A stretch of 9,354 nt of DNA from an uncultured Akkermansia sp. (GCA_900766865.1 CAAFXA010000478.1:1-9354); one strand, 5' to 3'. Shown: positions 1-7,173, counted from the first letter of the stretch. The notes: a model not told the origin generated them from the sequence alone. Numbers and translations are program-made.

Positions 1-24
1 ATCGCGTCGGTCGTACAACAGAAG

Positions 25-46
25 GCCCGCGCCGGAAAGCGCGGGC
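25..46. terminator. GC-rich hairpin, possible terminator after galM
   Basis: A perfect 8-bp stem pairs GCCCGCGC (25-32) with GCGCGGGC (39-46) around a 6-nt loop. It lies about 70 nt beyond the galM stop on the minus strand. It could terminate galM, or a plus-strand gene entering from outside the window. The tract after the stem is poor in T on both strands (CTTCTGTTG on minus, ACATTGTTT on plus), so it is a weak intrinsic terminator at best. I see no gene in the rest of 1-115. Confidence 0.45.
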
Positions 47-115
47 ACATTGTTTCTGAAGCGATACCGCCCTGGCATTATCAACTACCAGAGTGGCATG
101 CAGAAATAGCATTCT

Positions 116-1060
116 TCAGTTTACCTGCCAGGAAATAGTGCGGGTATAGGTCTCGCCGGGGCGCAGCTCGATGCTGGGGAAATGCGGATTGTGAGGCGAA
201 TCCGGATAATTCTGAGCCTCCAGAGCTACACCACCGCGCTTAAGCGGCAGGTAGTCGCCGGTATACACCTGCAGACCGGGAGCGTCTGTCGCAAGAGTGA
301 GACGAATTTTCCCATTCGTCAGCACTGCAGCCTCACGCATTCCCGGGCAGGCCGGAAGCACATAGTTATCATCATAGCCACCGGCAATAGCCTCCGGTGC
401 ATTGCGTTCCCCAAGACAGGCCGGGGAGGTCAGGTCGTAGAGAGAGTCGGCTACAGGAAGAATCGCCCCGGTAGGAATGTTGGCCACCATAGGCGTATAT
501 GCTGTAGCATTCACCTGCAACAAGTGGTCATCCATAGTACCAACACCATTCAGATTCCAGTAGGCATGGTTGGTGAGGTTGAGAAGCGTGGGTGCATCTG
601 TCCGGGCTTCCATGGTAAGGGTCAGCGTATTGCCGGAAAGGGTGTACACGGCCTTCACCATCACGGCACCGGGATATCCCTCCTCCCCGTCCGGAGACAG
701 CAGAGAAAGAACAAGACGCGTACCGGAGGCCTCCTCCACCTCCCAGGCGCAGTCGGAGAAGCCAACCAGGCCGCCATGAAGGTGGTTGGGGCCATTATTG
801 ACAGCCAGCGTGTACTCTCGGCCATCCAGACAGAAACGCCCACCTGCAATGCGATTTGCCACGCGACCGCAAATAGCACCGCAGTAGCAAGTATCCTCAA
901 GCAGTTCGGCGGCATTCTTGGGGCCGTAGAGGAGCTCCGTATCTCGGTACACAAAGCTCAGCAGGCGTGCACCCACATTGGAGATGCACACGCTGAGCTC
1001 GTCGGAAGAGAGTGTGAAGAGTCGGATGGGGTCACCCTGTCTGGTAGTAATGTTCTGCAT
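116..1060 (-). CDS. galM: Aldose 1-epimerase (galactose mutarotase)
   Basis: The 314-residue protein interconverts alpha and beta anomers of aldohexoses such as galactose, feeding the Leloir pathway in the cytosol; no signal peptide is seen. Family motifs occur in order: GRVANR (65-70) with a substrate-binding Arg, NHLHGG (92-97) with the first conserved His (95), NLTNHAYWNL (161-170) with the second (165, the likely general acid), YDDNY (229-233) with the sugar-binding Asp, and ALEAQNYPDSPHNP (279-292), where Glu281 is the likely catalytic base. Length is near the usual 310-380, toward the short end. The start gives the standard N-terminus. There is no Shine-Dalgarno sequence. A TATAAT on the minus strand (1087-1082) without a good -35 may be a local promoter; otherwise galM is co-transcribed with the lipoprotein gene 35 nt upstream. 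No other gal genes are in the window, so the sugar specificity is inferred. Confidence 0.95.
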   Translation of the reverse strand: MQNITTRQGDPIRLFTLSSDELSVCISNVGARLLSFVYRDTELLYGPKNAAELLEDTCYCGAICGRVANRIAGGRFCLDGREYTLAVNNGPNHLHGGLVGFSDCAWEVEEASGTRLVLSLLSPDGEEGYPGAVMVKAVYTLSGNTLTLTMEARTDAPTLLNLTNHAYWNLNGVGTMDDHLLQVNATAYTPMVANIPTGAILPVADSLYDLTSPACLGERNAPEAIAGGYDDNYVLPACPGMREAAVLTNGKIRLTLATDAPGLQVYTGDYLPLKRGGVALEAQNYPDSPHNPHFPSIELRPGETYTRTISWQVN

Positions 1061-1095
1061 AAGTAGCGATAATGGTTTGAGATTATATCAGAAAA

Positions 1096-1551
1096 TCAGT
1101 TCTGGAGGTTAGTAGCCCAGGATGTTACCTTGCCGTTTTCAAATTCCACATAGGCAGAGTTACGGGGCACAAAAGCCGTTCCTACAGTTGTCGGGAATGG
1201 GCTGCCATACCACCCCCACGGCCCGAGCATGGGGTATGGGTTCTGGTTCACGACAGTGACCGGAACATAGGAGGTATAATACCAGCGTTCCACACTGTTA
1301 CCATGGTTGTGGATATAGGCGGGGGGCGAAAACGGTTTACCCCCGGCCAGGAAAACGGCATCACGCCCCATCCCCTCTTCTATCTTTCCCTGCTGCACCA
1401 GAGCTTTCTGGCCCGGTGGCAGAGCGGAAAACATGGCGGGATGCTCCGCTATGCGGTCAGCAGGAGTTACAGTGCCACAGGAGGAGAGAGAAAGCCCCGC
1501 TATGGTACCGACAAGGGCCGGAATACAGCGATATTGACTGAGTGCTTTCAT
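1096..1551 (-). CDS. Small secreted lipoprotein, BamE/SmpA-like motif, function unknown
   Basis: The 151-residue protein starts with a lipoprotein signal: MKALSQYR, a hydrophobic stretch (about 10-22) and a lipobox LSSC with Cys25 as the likely acylated residue. It is therefore expected at a membrane facing the periplasm. The mature part contains HPAMFSALPPGQKALV, followed by KIEEGMGRDAVFLAGGKP (56-73). This resembles the 'G(M/W)..(D/E)V....G.P' helix-loop pattern of small SmpA/OmlA (BamE-like) lipoproteins; that match is by eye only. The C-terminal half is rich in Tyr, Trp, Pro and Gly (around ERWYYTSYVP and GPWGWYGSPFP) and ends with a short strand-like segment YVEFENGKVTSW. It lies 35 nt upstream of galM on the same strand and is divergent from another exported protein gene. 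No Shine-Dalgarno sequence precedes the ATG. The export call is secure; no specific function can be given. Confidence 0.85.
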   Translation of the reverse strand: MKALSQYRCIPALVGTIAGLSLSSCGTVTPADRIAEHPAMFSALPPGQKALVQQGKIEEGMGRDAVFLAGGKPFSPPAYIHNHGNSVERWYYTSYVPVTVVNQNPYPMLGPWGWYGSPFPTTVGTAFVPRNSAYVEFENGKVTSWATNLQN

Positions 1552-1560
1552 ATGTGCATG

Positions 1561-1589
1561 ACATTACCACGAAATTTCTTGCTTGCCAA
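1561..1589 (-). promoter_or_regulatory. Candidate promoter for the lipoprotein gene
   Basis: On the minus strand, TTGGCA (1589-1584) stands 17 nt from TAATGT (1566-1561), which is preceded by TG as in an extended -10. The -10 is poor (3 of 6 matches). Transcription would begin about 3 nt before the ATG at 1551. The -35 overlaps the -35 of the opposite promoter, because CTTGCCAAG (1582-1590) is nearly palindromic. Confidence 0.4.
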
Positions 1590-1611
1590 GTAAAAAAAAC
1601 GATGGTAGATT
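1583..1611 (+). promoter_or_regulatory. Candidate promoter for the secreted protein gene
   Basis: TTGCCA (1583-1588, 5 of 6 matches to the sigma-70 -35) is followed after 17 nt by TAGATT (1606-1611, 4 of 6). The predicted start site is near 1618, leaving about 7 nt before the ATG at 1625. An A-run lies in the spacer (1592-1599). Confidence 0.5.
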
Positions 1612-1624
1612 AACAGCCACAGAC

Positions 1625-2386
1625 ATGAAAGCGATTGTACCCATTATTGCAATGATGACGGCACCGGTAATGGTTGCCACGGCACCCGCCGCAGAGCTTG
1701 GCGCCCTCCAGGGATATCTGCCCACGGATGGTACGATGAAAGCCGGCGTGGCCGTCAGCCCCCAGTTCACCCCGGAGTTCGCTAAACTGCAGCAGGAGCT
1801 TGTCAAGAAACTGCAGGCACTCACCCCGGAAAAGCAGCAGGCATTCATGGAGCGCTATAACCCCATGGTTCTTATCCCGTACGATAAGGAACTGTGGCCC
1901 GATCAGGCAGCCTATGAAACTTACCGCAACGAGTGGAAAAAGACCCAGTTCGTTGCCCTGCGCGAGGTTGCCGTGGGTCTGCGAGCCGAAGGTGAAAACC
2001 GCTGGACGGTGATTTCCCTCACACTGGACCCGCAGACGCGTCGCTCGGCTCCGCTCACCATCAGCGCCCTGAGCTACGATGCAGCCAAAAATGTGTGGAT
2101 TTCCAACAACGGCGAGCTGACCGCCAGCAACTATCAGGCTACGGAGGACCACGTCTTCGGCGCCCAGACCGGCACCGAGTGGAAGCTCTCCCGCGAAGAT
2201 TCTCTGTCCCGCCTCAACGAGACGGTGCGTTTCTCCCGCGCCACAGATGGCAAAGCCGTCTATGTGTCGTACGCATTCGATGAGCGTTCCGTCATTACCA
2301 ACAACGTGATTGCCCAGGGTGGTTACATGCTGATGTTCCCCATCAAAACAAACCAGGTGAACATGGGCACTCCCGGAAGCCGTTGA
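1625..2386 (+). CDS. Secreted protein of unknown function
   Basis: The 253-residue protein is not one I recognise. It begins with a signal peptide: MKAIVPIIAMM, a hydrophobic core and a likely cleavage site around ATAPAA-E (about residue 23), so it should be periplasmic or external. The ATG at 1625 is chosen over the in-frame TTG at 1583 because it puts the signal peptide at the very N-terminus and because 1583 lies inside the predicted -35 element. After the signal come a Pro/Gly-rich segment, a Lys/Gln-rich, probably helical stretch (about 50-76, FAKLQQELVKKLQALTPEKQ), and a longer region that looks beta-rich (about 105-245) with alternating hydrophobic residues. There is no cysteine in the mature protein and no evident catalytic motif. 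It is divergent from the lipoprotein gene and ends at a strong terminator, so it is probably monocistronic. Confidence 0.85.
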   Translation: MKAIVPIIAMMTAPVMVATAPAAELGALQGYLPTDGTMKAGVAVSPQFTPEFAKLQQELVKKLQALTPEKQQAFMERYNPMVLIPYDKELWPDQAAYETYRNEWKKTQFVALREVAVGLRAEGENRWTVISLTLDPQTRRSAPLTISALSYDAAKNVWISNNGELTASNYQATEDHVFGAQTGTEWKLSREDSLSRLNETVRFSRATDGKAVYVSYAFDERSVITNNVIAQGGYMLMFPIKTNQVNMGTPGSR

Positions 2387-2408
2387 TTCTGAAACAAGTT
2401 ATTTTCAC

Positions 2409-2450
2409 AACACGAGGGGGCGTAGAAACACCGCCCCCTCGTGTTTTTTT
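2409..2450 (+). terminator. Strong intrinsic terminator
   Basis: A perfect 14-bp inverted repeat pairs AACACGAGGGGGCG (2409-2422) with its complement (2432-2445). The loop is 9 nt, and the stem runs into seven Ts (2444-2450). It starts 23 nt after the stop of the secreted protein gene. The opposite strand lacks a comparable T-tract next to the stem, so it probably works on the plus strand only. Confidence 0.93.
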
Positions 2451-2578
2451 ACGGCTTCAGCAAAGAGCGTATGCAAGCCGGGCTTTATGCTTATTTTTCG
2501 CAAGCAATCCTTGCGCCCATCTCAATTTACTGAACAATCTTTTCAAATACAATTGCCCAGGCCTGACGCGGTTTTTGT

Positions 2579-2607
2579 TTGCAAAGGATAGTCAAAGAGA
2601 GTAGAAT
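2579..2607 (+). promoter_or_regulatory. Candidate promoter of the PPIase-aroA-dnaG operon
   Basis: TTGCAA (2579-2584) and TAGAAT (2602-2607, 5 of 6) are separated by exactly 17 nt. The expected start site, 6-7 nt after the -10, falls on the GTG at 2614, predicting a leaderless mRNA. The same TTGCAA -35 appears in the adk promoter. The stretch between the preceding terminator and this site (2451-2578) holds no gene I can support. Confidence 0.6.
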
Positions 2608-2613
2608 ACCCGC

Positions 2614-3645
2614 GTGAAGCTTTCATCCCTCAGATACAGTGCCATCAAGCTGGCTGCATTCGGTAGCGTACTCCTCTACCTTGGTCTGGATTTGCTGGCA
2701 TTTCAGGGGCCGGTATGGCATGCGATGTATGGCAACAAAGCCCCGGCAATCCCGGCTTCGGAAATTGTGGCAGAGGTGTATGGAGAGCCCATCACAAAAG
2801 CACAGCTGGACCGTTACGAGGCAGAACAGGATGCACTGGCCGGGCGAACCACCCCGGAGCCTTCCCGGAGGGCTTCCATGCTGATGAACATGGTGCGCAG
2901 CAAGCTCCTGCAGATTCGCACACGCTACAATGTGACTCGCCTTCCTGACTGCCAGGAGAAAGCTTCTGCGGAAGCCGCAGCCCTGGCGACCCGCGCAGAT
3001 AGCCCGAAGGCTATGGAAGCGCAGTTGCGTTCCCAAGGCTATCAGAATCTTGAGCAGTTCAGCAAGCGCATTAACAGCACGCTGGAATCTGCGGCTCTGC
3101 TGGAACAGGCTATCGAACCCCACATTGCTGTAAGCGATGAAGATGTAGCGCGCATTTATGAGCAATTGAAGCATGAATTACCGGCGCCCGCTCACCGGGA
3201 AGTGAAGCACATCTTCCTGGAAACTCTGCATAAAAACCCCGCAGAGGTGGAAAAACAGGCCCGGGATATCCTCACCCGCCTGCAACAGGGCGAGGACTTT
3301 GCCACCCTGGCTCGCGAATGCAGTCAGGACCAGCACAGCGCCCCGAAAGGCGGAGAGCTGGGTGTAATGGAAGACGTTGCACAACGCCCCCTGAGCAAGC
3401 TTCCCCTCTTCGGAGAGAACGCCATACCGGCCGGAGTTCCCACACTGGCACAGAGCGAGTGGGGCTGGCATATTTTGCTGGCCGGCGAAATTGTACCTGC
3501 TGGCACCCTCTCTCCGGAGGCATGCCACGCCAGCATCCGCAGCGCCATCGAAAGTGTGCGCCGGGAACAGGCGCTGGATTCCTGGTACAAGAACGCCCTG
3601 AAGGAAGGTTTCACAAAAAAACGCATTAAAATCAATGTCAAATGA
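2614..3645 (+). CDS. Membrane-anchored PpiC/SurA-type peptidyl-prolyl cis-trans isomerase
   Basis: The 343-residue protein likely helps fold exported proteins by proline isomerisation. It starts at GTG. An N-terminal hydrophobic segment (about 11-31) preceded by Lys and Arg is a signal anchor or uncleaved signal, so the body should face the periplasm. Residues about 50-170 resemble the helical SurA/PrsA N-terminal chaperone region (AEVYGEPITKAQLDRYE, then helices). A parvulin (rotamase) domain spans about 194-290, with HREVKHIFLET, GEDFATLARECSQD, KGGELGVM and SEWGWHILLAGE as the classic signatures. The C-terminal helix (300-335) and basic tail are typical. The single parvulin domain is more PpiC/PrsA-like than two-domain SurA. 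No Shine-Dalgarno sequence is seen. The stop overlaps the start of aroA by 11 nt. Family assignment is firm; the client proteins are unknown. Confidence 0.93.
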   Translation: MKLSSLRYSAIKLAAFGSVLLYLGLDLLAFQGPVWHAMYGNKAPAIPASEIVAEVYGEPITKAQLDRYEAEQDALAGRTTPEPSRRASMLMNMVRSKLLQIRTRYNVTRLPDCQEKASAEAAALATRADSPKAMEAQLRSQGYQNLEQFSKRINSTLESAALLEQAIEPHIAVSDEDVARIYEQLKHELPAPAHREVKHIFLETLHKNPAEVEKQARDILTRLQQGEDFATLARECSQDQHSAPKGGELGVMEDVAQRPLSKLPLFGENAIPAGVPTLAQSEWGWHILLAGEIVPAGTLSPEACHASIRSAIESVRREQALDSWYKNALKEGFTKKRIKINVK

Positions 3646-4945
3646 CACGATAACTGTAAGCCGCGCCGCGAGCGGCCTGCGCGGCACCATCACAGTGCCT
3701 GGCGATAAGAGCATTTCCCACCGAGTTGCCATTCTGGGCGCTCTGGCCGAGGGCAGTATGAAGGTACAGAACTACCTGTGCAGCGAAGACTGCCTCAATA
3801 CCCTGCGCGCCATGCAGCAGCTGGGCGCCACCATCACCCCCGGTGACAGCCCGCAGAATTTCACCCTTACAGGCACCGGCATGCACCCCACGGCCCCCAG
3901 CCGCGATATCGACTGTGGCAACTCCGGCACCGGCATGCGCCTCATGGCAGGTGTTCTTGCAGCCCTTCCTTTTGCCAGCCGCATGTATGGCGACCCCTCA
4001 CTGAGCAGCCGCCCCATGAAGCGCATCATCGACCCGCTCTCCCGGATGGGAGCCAACATTACCGCCTGCGGCGAGAAACCCGGCTGCGCTCCCCTGCAGA
4101 TAGAGGGCTGCGCCCTGCGCCCCGTTGAGTATATACTGCCTATGGCCAGCGCCCAGGTCAAGAGTGCCGTGCTGCTGGCCGGCATGCTTACGGAAGGCAC
4201 CACCAGCGTACACCAGCCCGCTATCACCCGCGACCACACAGAACGCCTCTTTGCCCACTTCGGCATCCCCTGCCAGGTATCGGAAGATGGTCTGGATATA
4301 TCCGTGCAGGGGCCGGTGCGTATCACAGCGAAGGACATCACCGTGCCCGGGGACATATCATCCGCCGCCTTCTGGCTGGTAGCAGCCAGTGTGGTGCCCG
4401 GCAGCGAGATTATCCTGCCGGCTGTAGGACTCAATCCCACACGAGATGCCATCATTACCGTCCTGCGCCGTATGGGAGCAGACATCTCCATCACCAACAT
4501 CCACAATGAGGGCGAGCCCTATGGCGACATCATCGTACGCACAGCCCCCCGCCTTGTCGGCACGGAAGTGCTGAAGGAGGAAATCCCCAACCTCATCGAC
4601 GAAATCCCCGTTCTGGCTGTAGCCGCTGCCTTTGCCGAAGGTACCACCTCCATTCGCAACGCAGCAGAGCTGCGCGTAAAGGAGAGCGATCGCATTGCCG
4701 TCACAGTGGCCAACCTGCGCGCTATGGGGGCAGAAGTGGAAGAATTCGAGGATGGCATGTGCATCCACGGCGGTAAAACTCTGCATGGGGCCGTGATGGA
4801 CAGCTACCACGACCACCGCATAGCCATGGGCTTCCTCATGGCCGGATTGAATGCCGATGGTGAAACGACGCTGCAACACTGCACCAACATCAACACCTCC
4901 TACCCCGGCTTCGCAGAACACCTGTACGCCCTCACGCAAGCGTAA
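3635..4945 (+). CDS. aroA: 3-phosphoshikimate 1-carboxyvinyltransferase (EPSP synthase)
   Basis: The 436-residue enzyme transfers enolpyruvyl from PEP to shikimate-3-phosphate in the cytosol, the sixth step of the shikimate pathway to aromatic amino acids. Motifs in order: PGDKSISHR (22-30, binding Lys25, Ser26, Arg30), DCGNSGTGMRL (93-103, PEP site), SAQVK (172-176), RDHTE (199-203), NPTR (267-270), LIDEIPVL (320-327, catalytic Asp322), ELRVKESDR (345-353, Lys349/Glu350/Arg353) and HDHRIAM (392-398). SAQVK, RDHTE and NPTR fit the class II type found in Bacillus and Agrobacterium CP4 rather than the E. coli type; position 98, equivalent to E. coli Gly96, is Gly. The gene starts inside the end of the PPIase gene in another frame and ends directly against dnaG, so translational coupling is likely. 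A GC hairpin lies early in the coding sequence (3660-3685). No Shine-Dalgarno sequence is seen. Confidence 0.98.
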   Translation: MSNDTITVSRAASGLRGTITVPGDKSISHRVAILGALAEGSMKVQNYLCSEDCLNTLRAMQQLGATITPGDSPQNFTLTGTGMHPTAPSRDIDCGNSGTGMRLMAGVLAALPFASRMYGDPSLSSRPMKRIIDPLSRMGANITACGEKPGCAPLQIEGCALRPVEYILPMASAQVKSAVLLAGMLTEGTTSVHQPAITRDHTERLFAHFGIPCQVSEDGLDISVQGPVRITAKDITVPGDISSAAFWLVAASVVPGSEIILPAVGLNPTRDAIITVLRRMGADISITNIHNEGEPYGDIIVRTAPRLVGTEVLKEEIPNLIDEIPVLAVAAAFAEGTTSIRNAAELRVKESDRIAVTVANLRAMGAEVEEFEDGMCIHGGKTLHGAVMDSYHDHRIAMGFLMAGLNADGETTLQHCTNINTSYPGFAEHLYALTQA

Positions 4946-6793
4946 ATGCCCAGAATCACAGAGGAATGCGTCGCGCGCATTAAAGACTCTGCCGATGTGG
5001 TGGAGATTGTGGGGCGTTATATCCAGCTCCGCCGTGCCGGCAATGCCTGGAAGGCCTGTTGTCCTTTCCATAACGAAAAGACGCCATCCTTCAGCGTGAA
5101 TCCGGCGCGCCAGACCTTCAAGTGCTTTGGTTGCGGTGTGGGAGGCGATGCCGTTAAGTTCATCATGATGTTCGAGAACCTCGACTACCCCACAGCCCTG
5201 CGACGTGTGGCGGACATGAACGGGATACCCGTTGTCGAGGAAGAGGAAAACCCGGAAGCAGCTCGCCGCCGCTGGCTGCGCAGCCGCGTAGTGGAGGCCA
5301 ATAAACTCGCAGCAGACTACTACCACCGCCAGCTCTGCCGCAGCCGGGACGCAAACCATGTACGCGACTACCTCAAAAAGCGCCAGTTCAATATCGATAT
5401 AGCCAGAGCCTGGCAGCTTGGCTGGGCTCCGCCGGACTTCCGCCCCCTGCAGCAGGAGGCAGCTGCGGCCAGCATGGATCAGCGCCTGTTGCTGGAGGCC
5501 AATCTGCTGGGCAATGGTTCCCGTGGCAGCTATCCCGTATTCCGCGACCGCCTCATGTTCCCGATACACAATGTGAGAGGCGAAGTTGTGGGATTCTCCG
5601 GCCGTATTATGGCAGAGGGACAAGACCCGCGCAAATATGTTAACACCGCAGAAACTGTGGCATTCCGTAAGGGAGAACTGCTCTTCGGGCTGCACAAAGC
5701 CACCGGGCCTATAGCCAAAGCCGGAATGACCGTCGTTGTCTGCGAAGGTCAGATAGATGTCATTGTCTGCCACGAGAAGGCAGATATTCGCAACGCTGTG
5801 GCAGGTCTCGGCACAGCTTTTACGGATGAGCACGCTACCATGCTGCGTAAATACGCAAAAAAAGCGATTCTCTGCTACGATGGCGACAACGCCGGTATCA
5901 AAGCCAGCGAAAAAACCTTCCGCAAACTGGCCACAGCGGGGCTGGAGGTATACCTCGCAACCCTCCCGCCGGGAGAAGACCCGGACTCCCTTGTCTGTAC
6001 CCAGGGGGCGGAAGCCCTGCAACAGGCACTTGCAGAAGCACGGCCTTACCTGGAAGTCCGCGCTGGCATTGAGCTTCAAACAGCAAAGGAGTCGAATGCC
6101 CGTGCCGCTCTCATTCCCCGCATGGCAGATCTTGCGGCGGAAATTACTGACCCCATCCGCCGTGGGGTTGCTGTCACGGATTTAGCCAGCCGCCTCAACA
6201 CCGGACTGGAAGACCTGCGCCTTACTGTGGAGGAAATCATCCGCTCCCGCAAAAATGCACCACAGGCAGAGCCCCGCAACCAGGCAGAGCCGGAGGAGGA
6301 AGAAGAATTCCCGGACACAAGCGCGGGGGAATCCACATACATTCCCCCTGCCCGCGTACACGCCATACGCCTGCACCCCACCATGCGCAACCTCATTGCC
6401 CACGCAGCCTGCAACACAGAAGTACAGAACCAGCTCGTGGAACGCATCGAAGAATTGCAGGAACCCATTTCACTTCTTGCCGGTGGTCCCATCCTGCAAC
6501 GCATGCTGGAGAAGCTGCCCGCCCCGGGCAATCCGGCGGCCTGGAGCGATTTCCTGCAGAGCCTGCCTCCCGAACAAGCCGCTGCTCTGCACAATATAAG
6601 CAATGAGCCCATGGACTTCCCGGATACTCTGACACTCATCGAACAGGCTTGTGCCCGCGCCGCTCGCGATGCCATCGAGGCAAGAATCGATATCATCAAA
6701 TCCCGACTCAATGCAGGCAACCTCAGCGCTGAGGAATTCTACCAGCTCACAGCCCGCATTACCGAACTCCGACGCCTCCTCAATGCGGAATAA
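4946..6793 (+). CDS. dnaG: DNA primase DnaG
   Basis: The 615-residue primase makes RNA primers for replication and works with the DnaB helicase. The N-terminal zinc-binding domain has CPFH (39-42) and CFGC (60-63), giving a Cys39-His42-Cys60-Cys63 site, with the surrounding KACCPFHNEKTPSF and KCFGCGVGGDA signatures. The catalytic core includes FRDRLMFPI and GFSGR (199-220). The TOPRIM metal site is EGQID (267-271) plus YDGDNAG (311-317), followed by PPGEDPDSL (341-349). Most DnaGs have EGYMD where this one has EGQID; the acidic metal ligands are kept. An acidic, Pro-rich linker (about 438-462, run of Glu at 450-454) leads to a helical C-terminal region (about 470-615) expected to bind DnaB. 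Length is slightly above E. coli DnaG (581). The ATG follows the aroA stop with no spacer and no Shine-Dalgarno sequence. A terminator follows at once; rpsU and rpoD, common dnaG partners, are absent. Confidence 0.97.
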   Translation: MPRITEECVARIKDSADVVEIVGRYIQLRRAGNAWKACCPFHNEKTPSFSVNPARQTFKCFGCGVGGDAVKFIMMFENLDYPTALRRVADMNGIPVVEEEENPEAARRRWLRSRVVEANKLAADYYHRQLCRSRDANHVRDYLKKRQFNIDIARAWQLGWAPPDFRPLQQEAAAASMDQRLLLEANLLGNGSRGSYPVFRDRLMFPIHNVRGEVVGFSGRIMAEGQDPRKYVNTAETVAFRKGELLFGLHKATGPIAKAGMTVVVCEGQIDVIVCHEKADIRNAVAGLGTAFTDEHATMLRKYAKKAILCYDGDNAGIKASEKTFRKLATAGLEVYLATLPPGEDPDSLVCTQGAEALQQALAEARPYLEVRAGIELQTAKESNARAALIPRMADLAAEITDPIRRGVAVTDLASRLNTGLEDLRLTVEEIIRSRKNAPQAEPRNQAEPEEEEEFPDTSAGESTYIPPARVHAIRLHPTMRNLIAHAACNTEVQNQLVERIEELQEPISLLAGGPILQRMLEKLPAPGNPAAWSDFLQSLPPEQAAALHNISNEPMDFPDTLTLIEQACARAARDAIEARIDIIKSRLNAGNLSAEEFYQLTARITELRRLLNAE

Positions 6794-6797
6794 AGAG

Positions 6798-6829
6798 AAA
6801 AGCGGCACCCTTCAGAGGTACCGCTTTTT
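6798..6829. terminator. Probably bidirectional terminator between dnaG and the bactofilin gene
   Basis: AAAAGCGGCACC (6798-6809) pairs with GGTACCGCTTTT (6817-6828) as a 12-bp stem with one C-A mismatch and a 7-nt loop. On the plus strand it ends in T5 (6825-6829), 4 nt after the dnaG stop. On the minus strand it follows the bactofilin stop by about 24 nt and ends in TTTTCTCTTTA. It suits the end of both converging operons. Confidence 0.85.
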
Positions 6830-6852
6830 CTATTAGTCGTTTGAACTTATCT

Positions 6853-7173
6853 TCAGCCAATCTGTGCGCGACCGGAAAGGCGTGCACCCTCCACCATGGA
6901 CAGCACGGCAGTGGTAATGTCGCCATTCACAACAGCGCGGTCATCCAGATGGCAACGGCCGCTGTTCACATTGCCATCCACATGGCCGTAAATGTGAACC
7001 TCACCAGCCTTGATATCGCCTTTGATGTCGGCAAGCTCACCGATCGTGACCTTACCGGACTCGGAGAAAATCTCGCCCTCAATCTTGCCGTCGATGTGCA
7101 TATCGTTCTGGAAAGTGATGGAACCGATAATCTCGATACCCTGGGCCAGAACATTTGTAGAATTGCTGCTCAT
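6853..7173 (-). CDS. Bactofilin family (polymer-forming, DUF583) protein
   Basis: The 106-residue protein is a compact bactofilin. This family forms a right-handed beta-helix that polymerises without nucleotide, as a scaffold for cell shape, stalk or envelope processes. The sequence shows the expected short repeats with Gly turns: GIEIIGSITFQNDMHIDGKIEGEIFS (in pieces over 12-37), KVTIGELADIKGDIKAGEVHIYGHVDGNV (over 41-69), then VVNGDITTAVLSMVEGARLSGRAQ (over 81-104). The N-terminal tail (1-10, Ser/Asn-rich) is short and there is no membrane segment; many bactofilins have longer tails. It is the third gene of a pyrH-frr-bactofilin run, 30 nt after frr, without a Shine-Dalgarno sequence. Family identity is strong; the cellular role is inferred from the family. 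Confidence 0.92.
   Translation of the reverse strand: MSSNSTNVLAQGIEIIGSITFQNDMHIDGKIEGEIFSESGKVTIGELADIKGDIKAGEVHIYGHVDGNVNSGRCHLDDRAVVNGDITTAVLSMVEGARLSGRAQIG

Noticed and set aside
60..115. tRNA-like look of the CTGG/CCAG pairing near the left edge
   Set aside because: No acceptor stem, no T-loop GTTCGA-type motif and no cloverleaf can be formed.
182..1066. 294-codon open frame on the plus strand opposite galM
   Set aside because: It is antisense to a well-supported mutarotase, its composition is low-complexity-like, and it has no family motif.
1583..1624. TTG start extending the secreted protein by 14 residues
   Set aside because: It would put charged residues (PSKKNDGR) and polar residues before the signal peptide, and it coincides with the predicted -35 element.
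2383..2604. 73-codon plus-strand open frame after the secreted protein
   Set aside because: It runs straight through the strong terminator at 2409-2450 and into the operon promoter, and shows no domain or signal.
3772..4506. 244-codon open frame on the minus strand inside aroA
   Set aside because: It is rich in Met, Arg and Ser, as expected for the reverse of GC-biased codons, and antisense to intact aroA.
4358..6079. 573-codon open frame on the minus strand opposite aroA and dnaG
   Set aside because: It lies entirely antisense to two genes with clear family motifs and shows no recognisable domain. Strong codon bias in the real genes explains the lack of stops.
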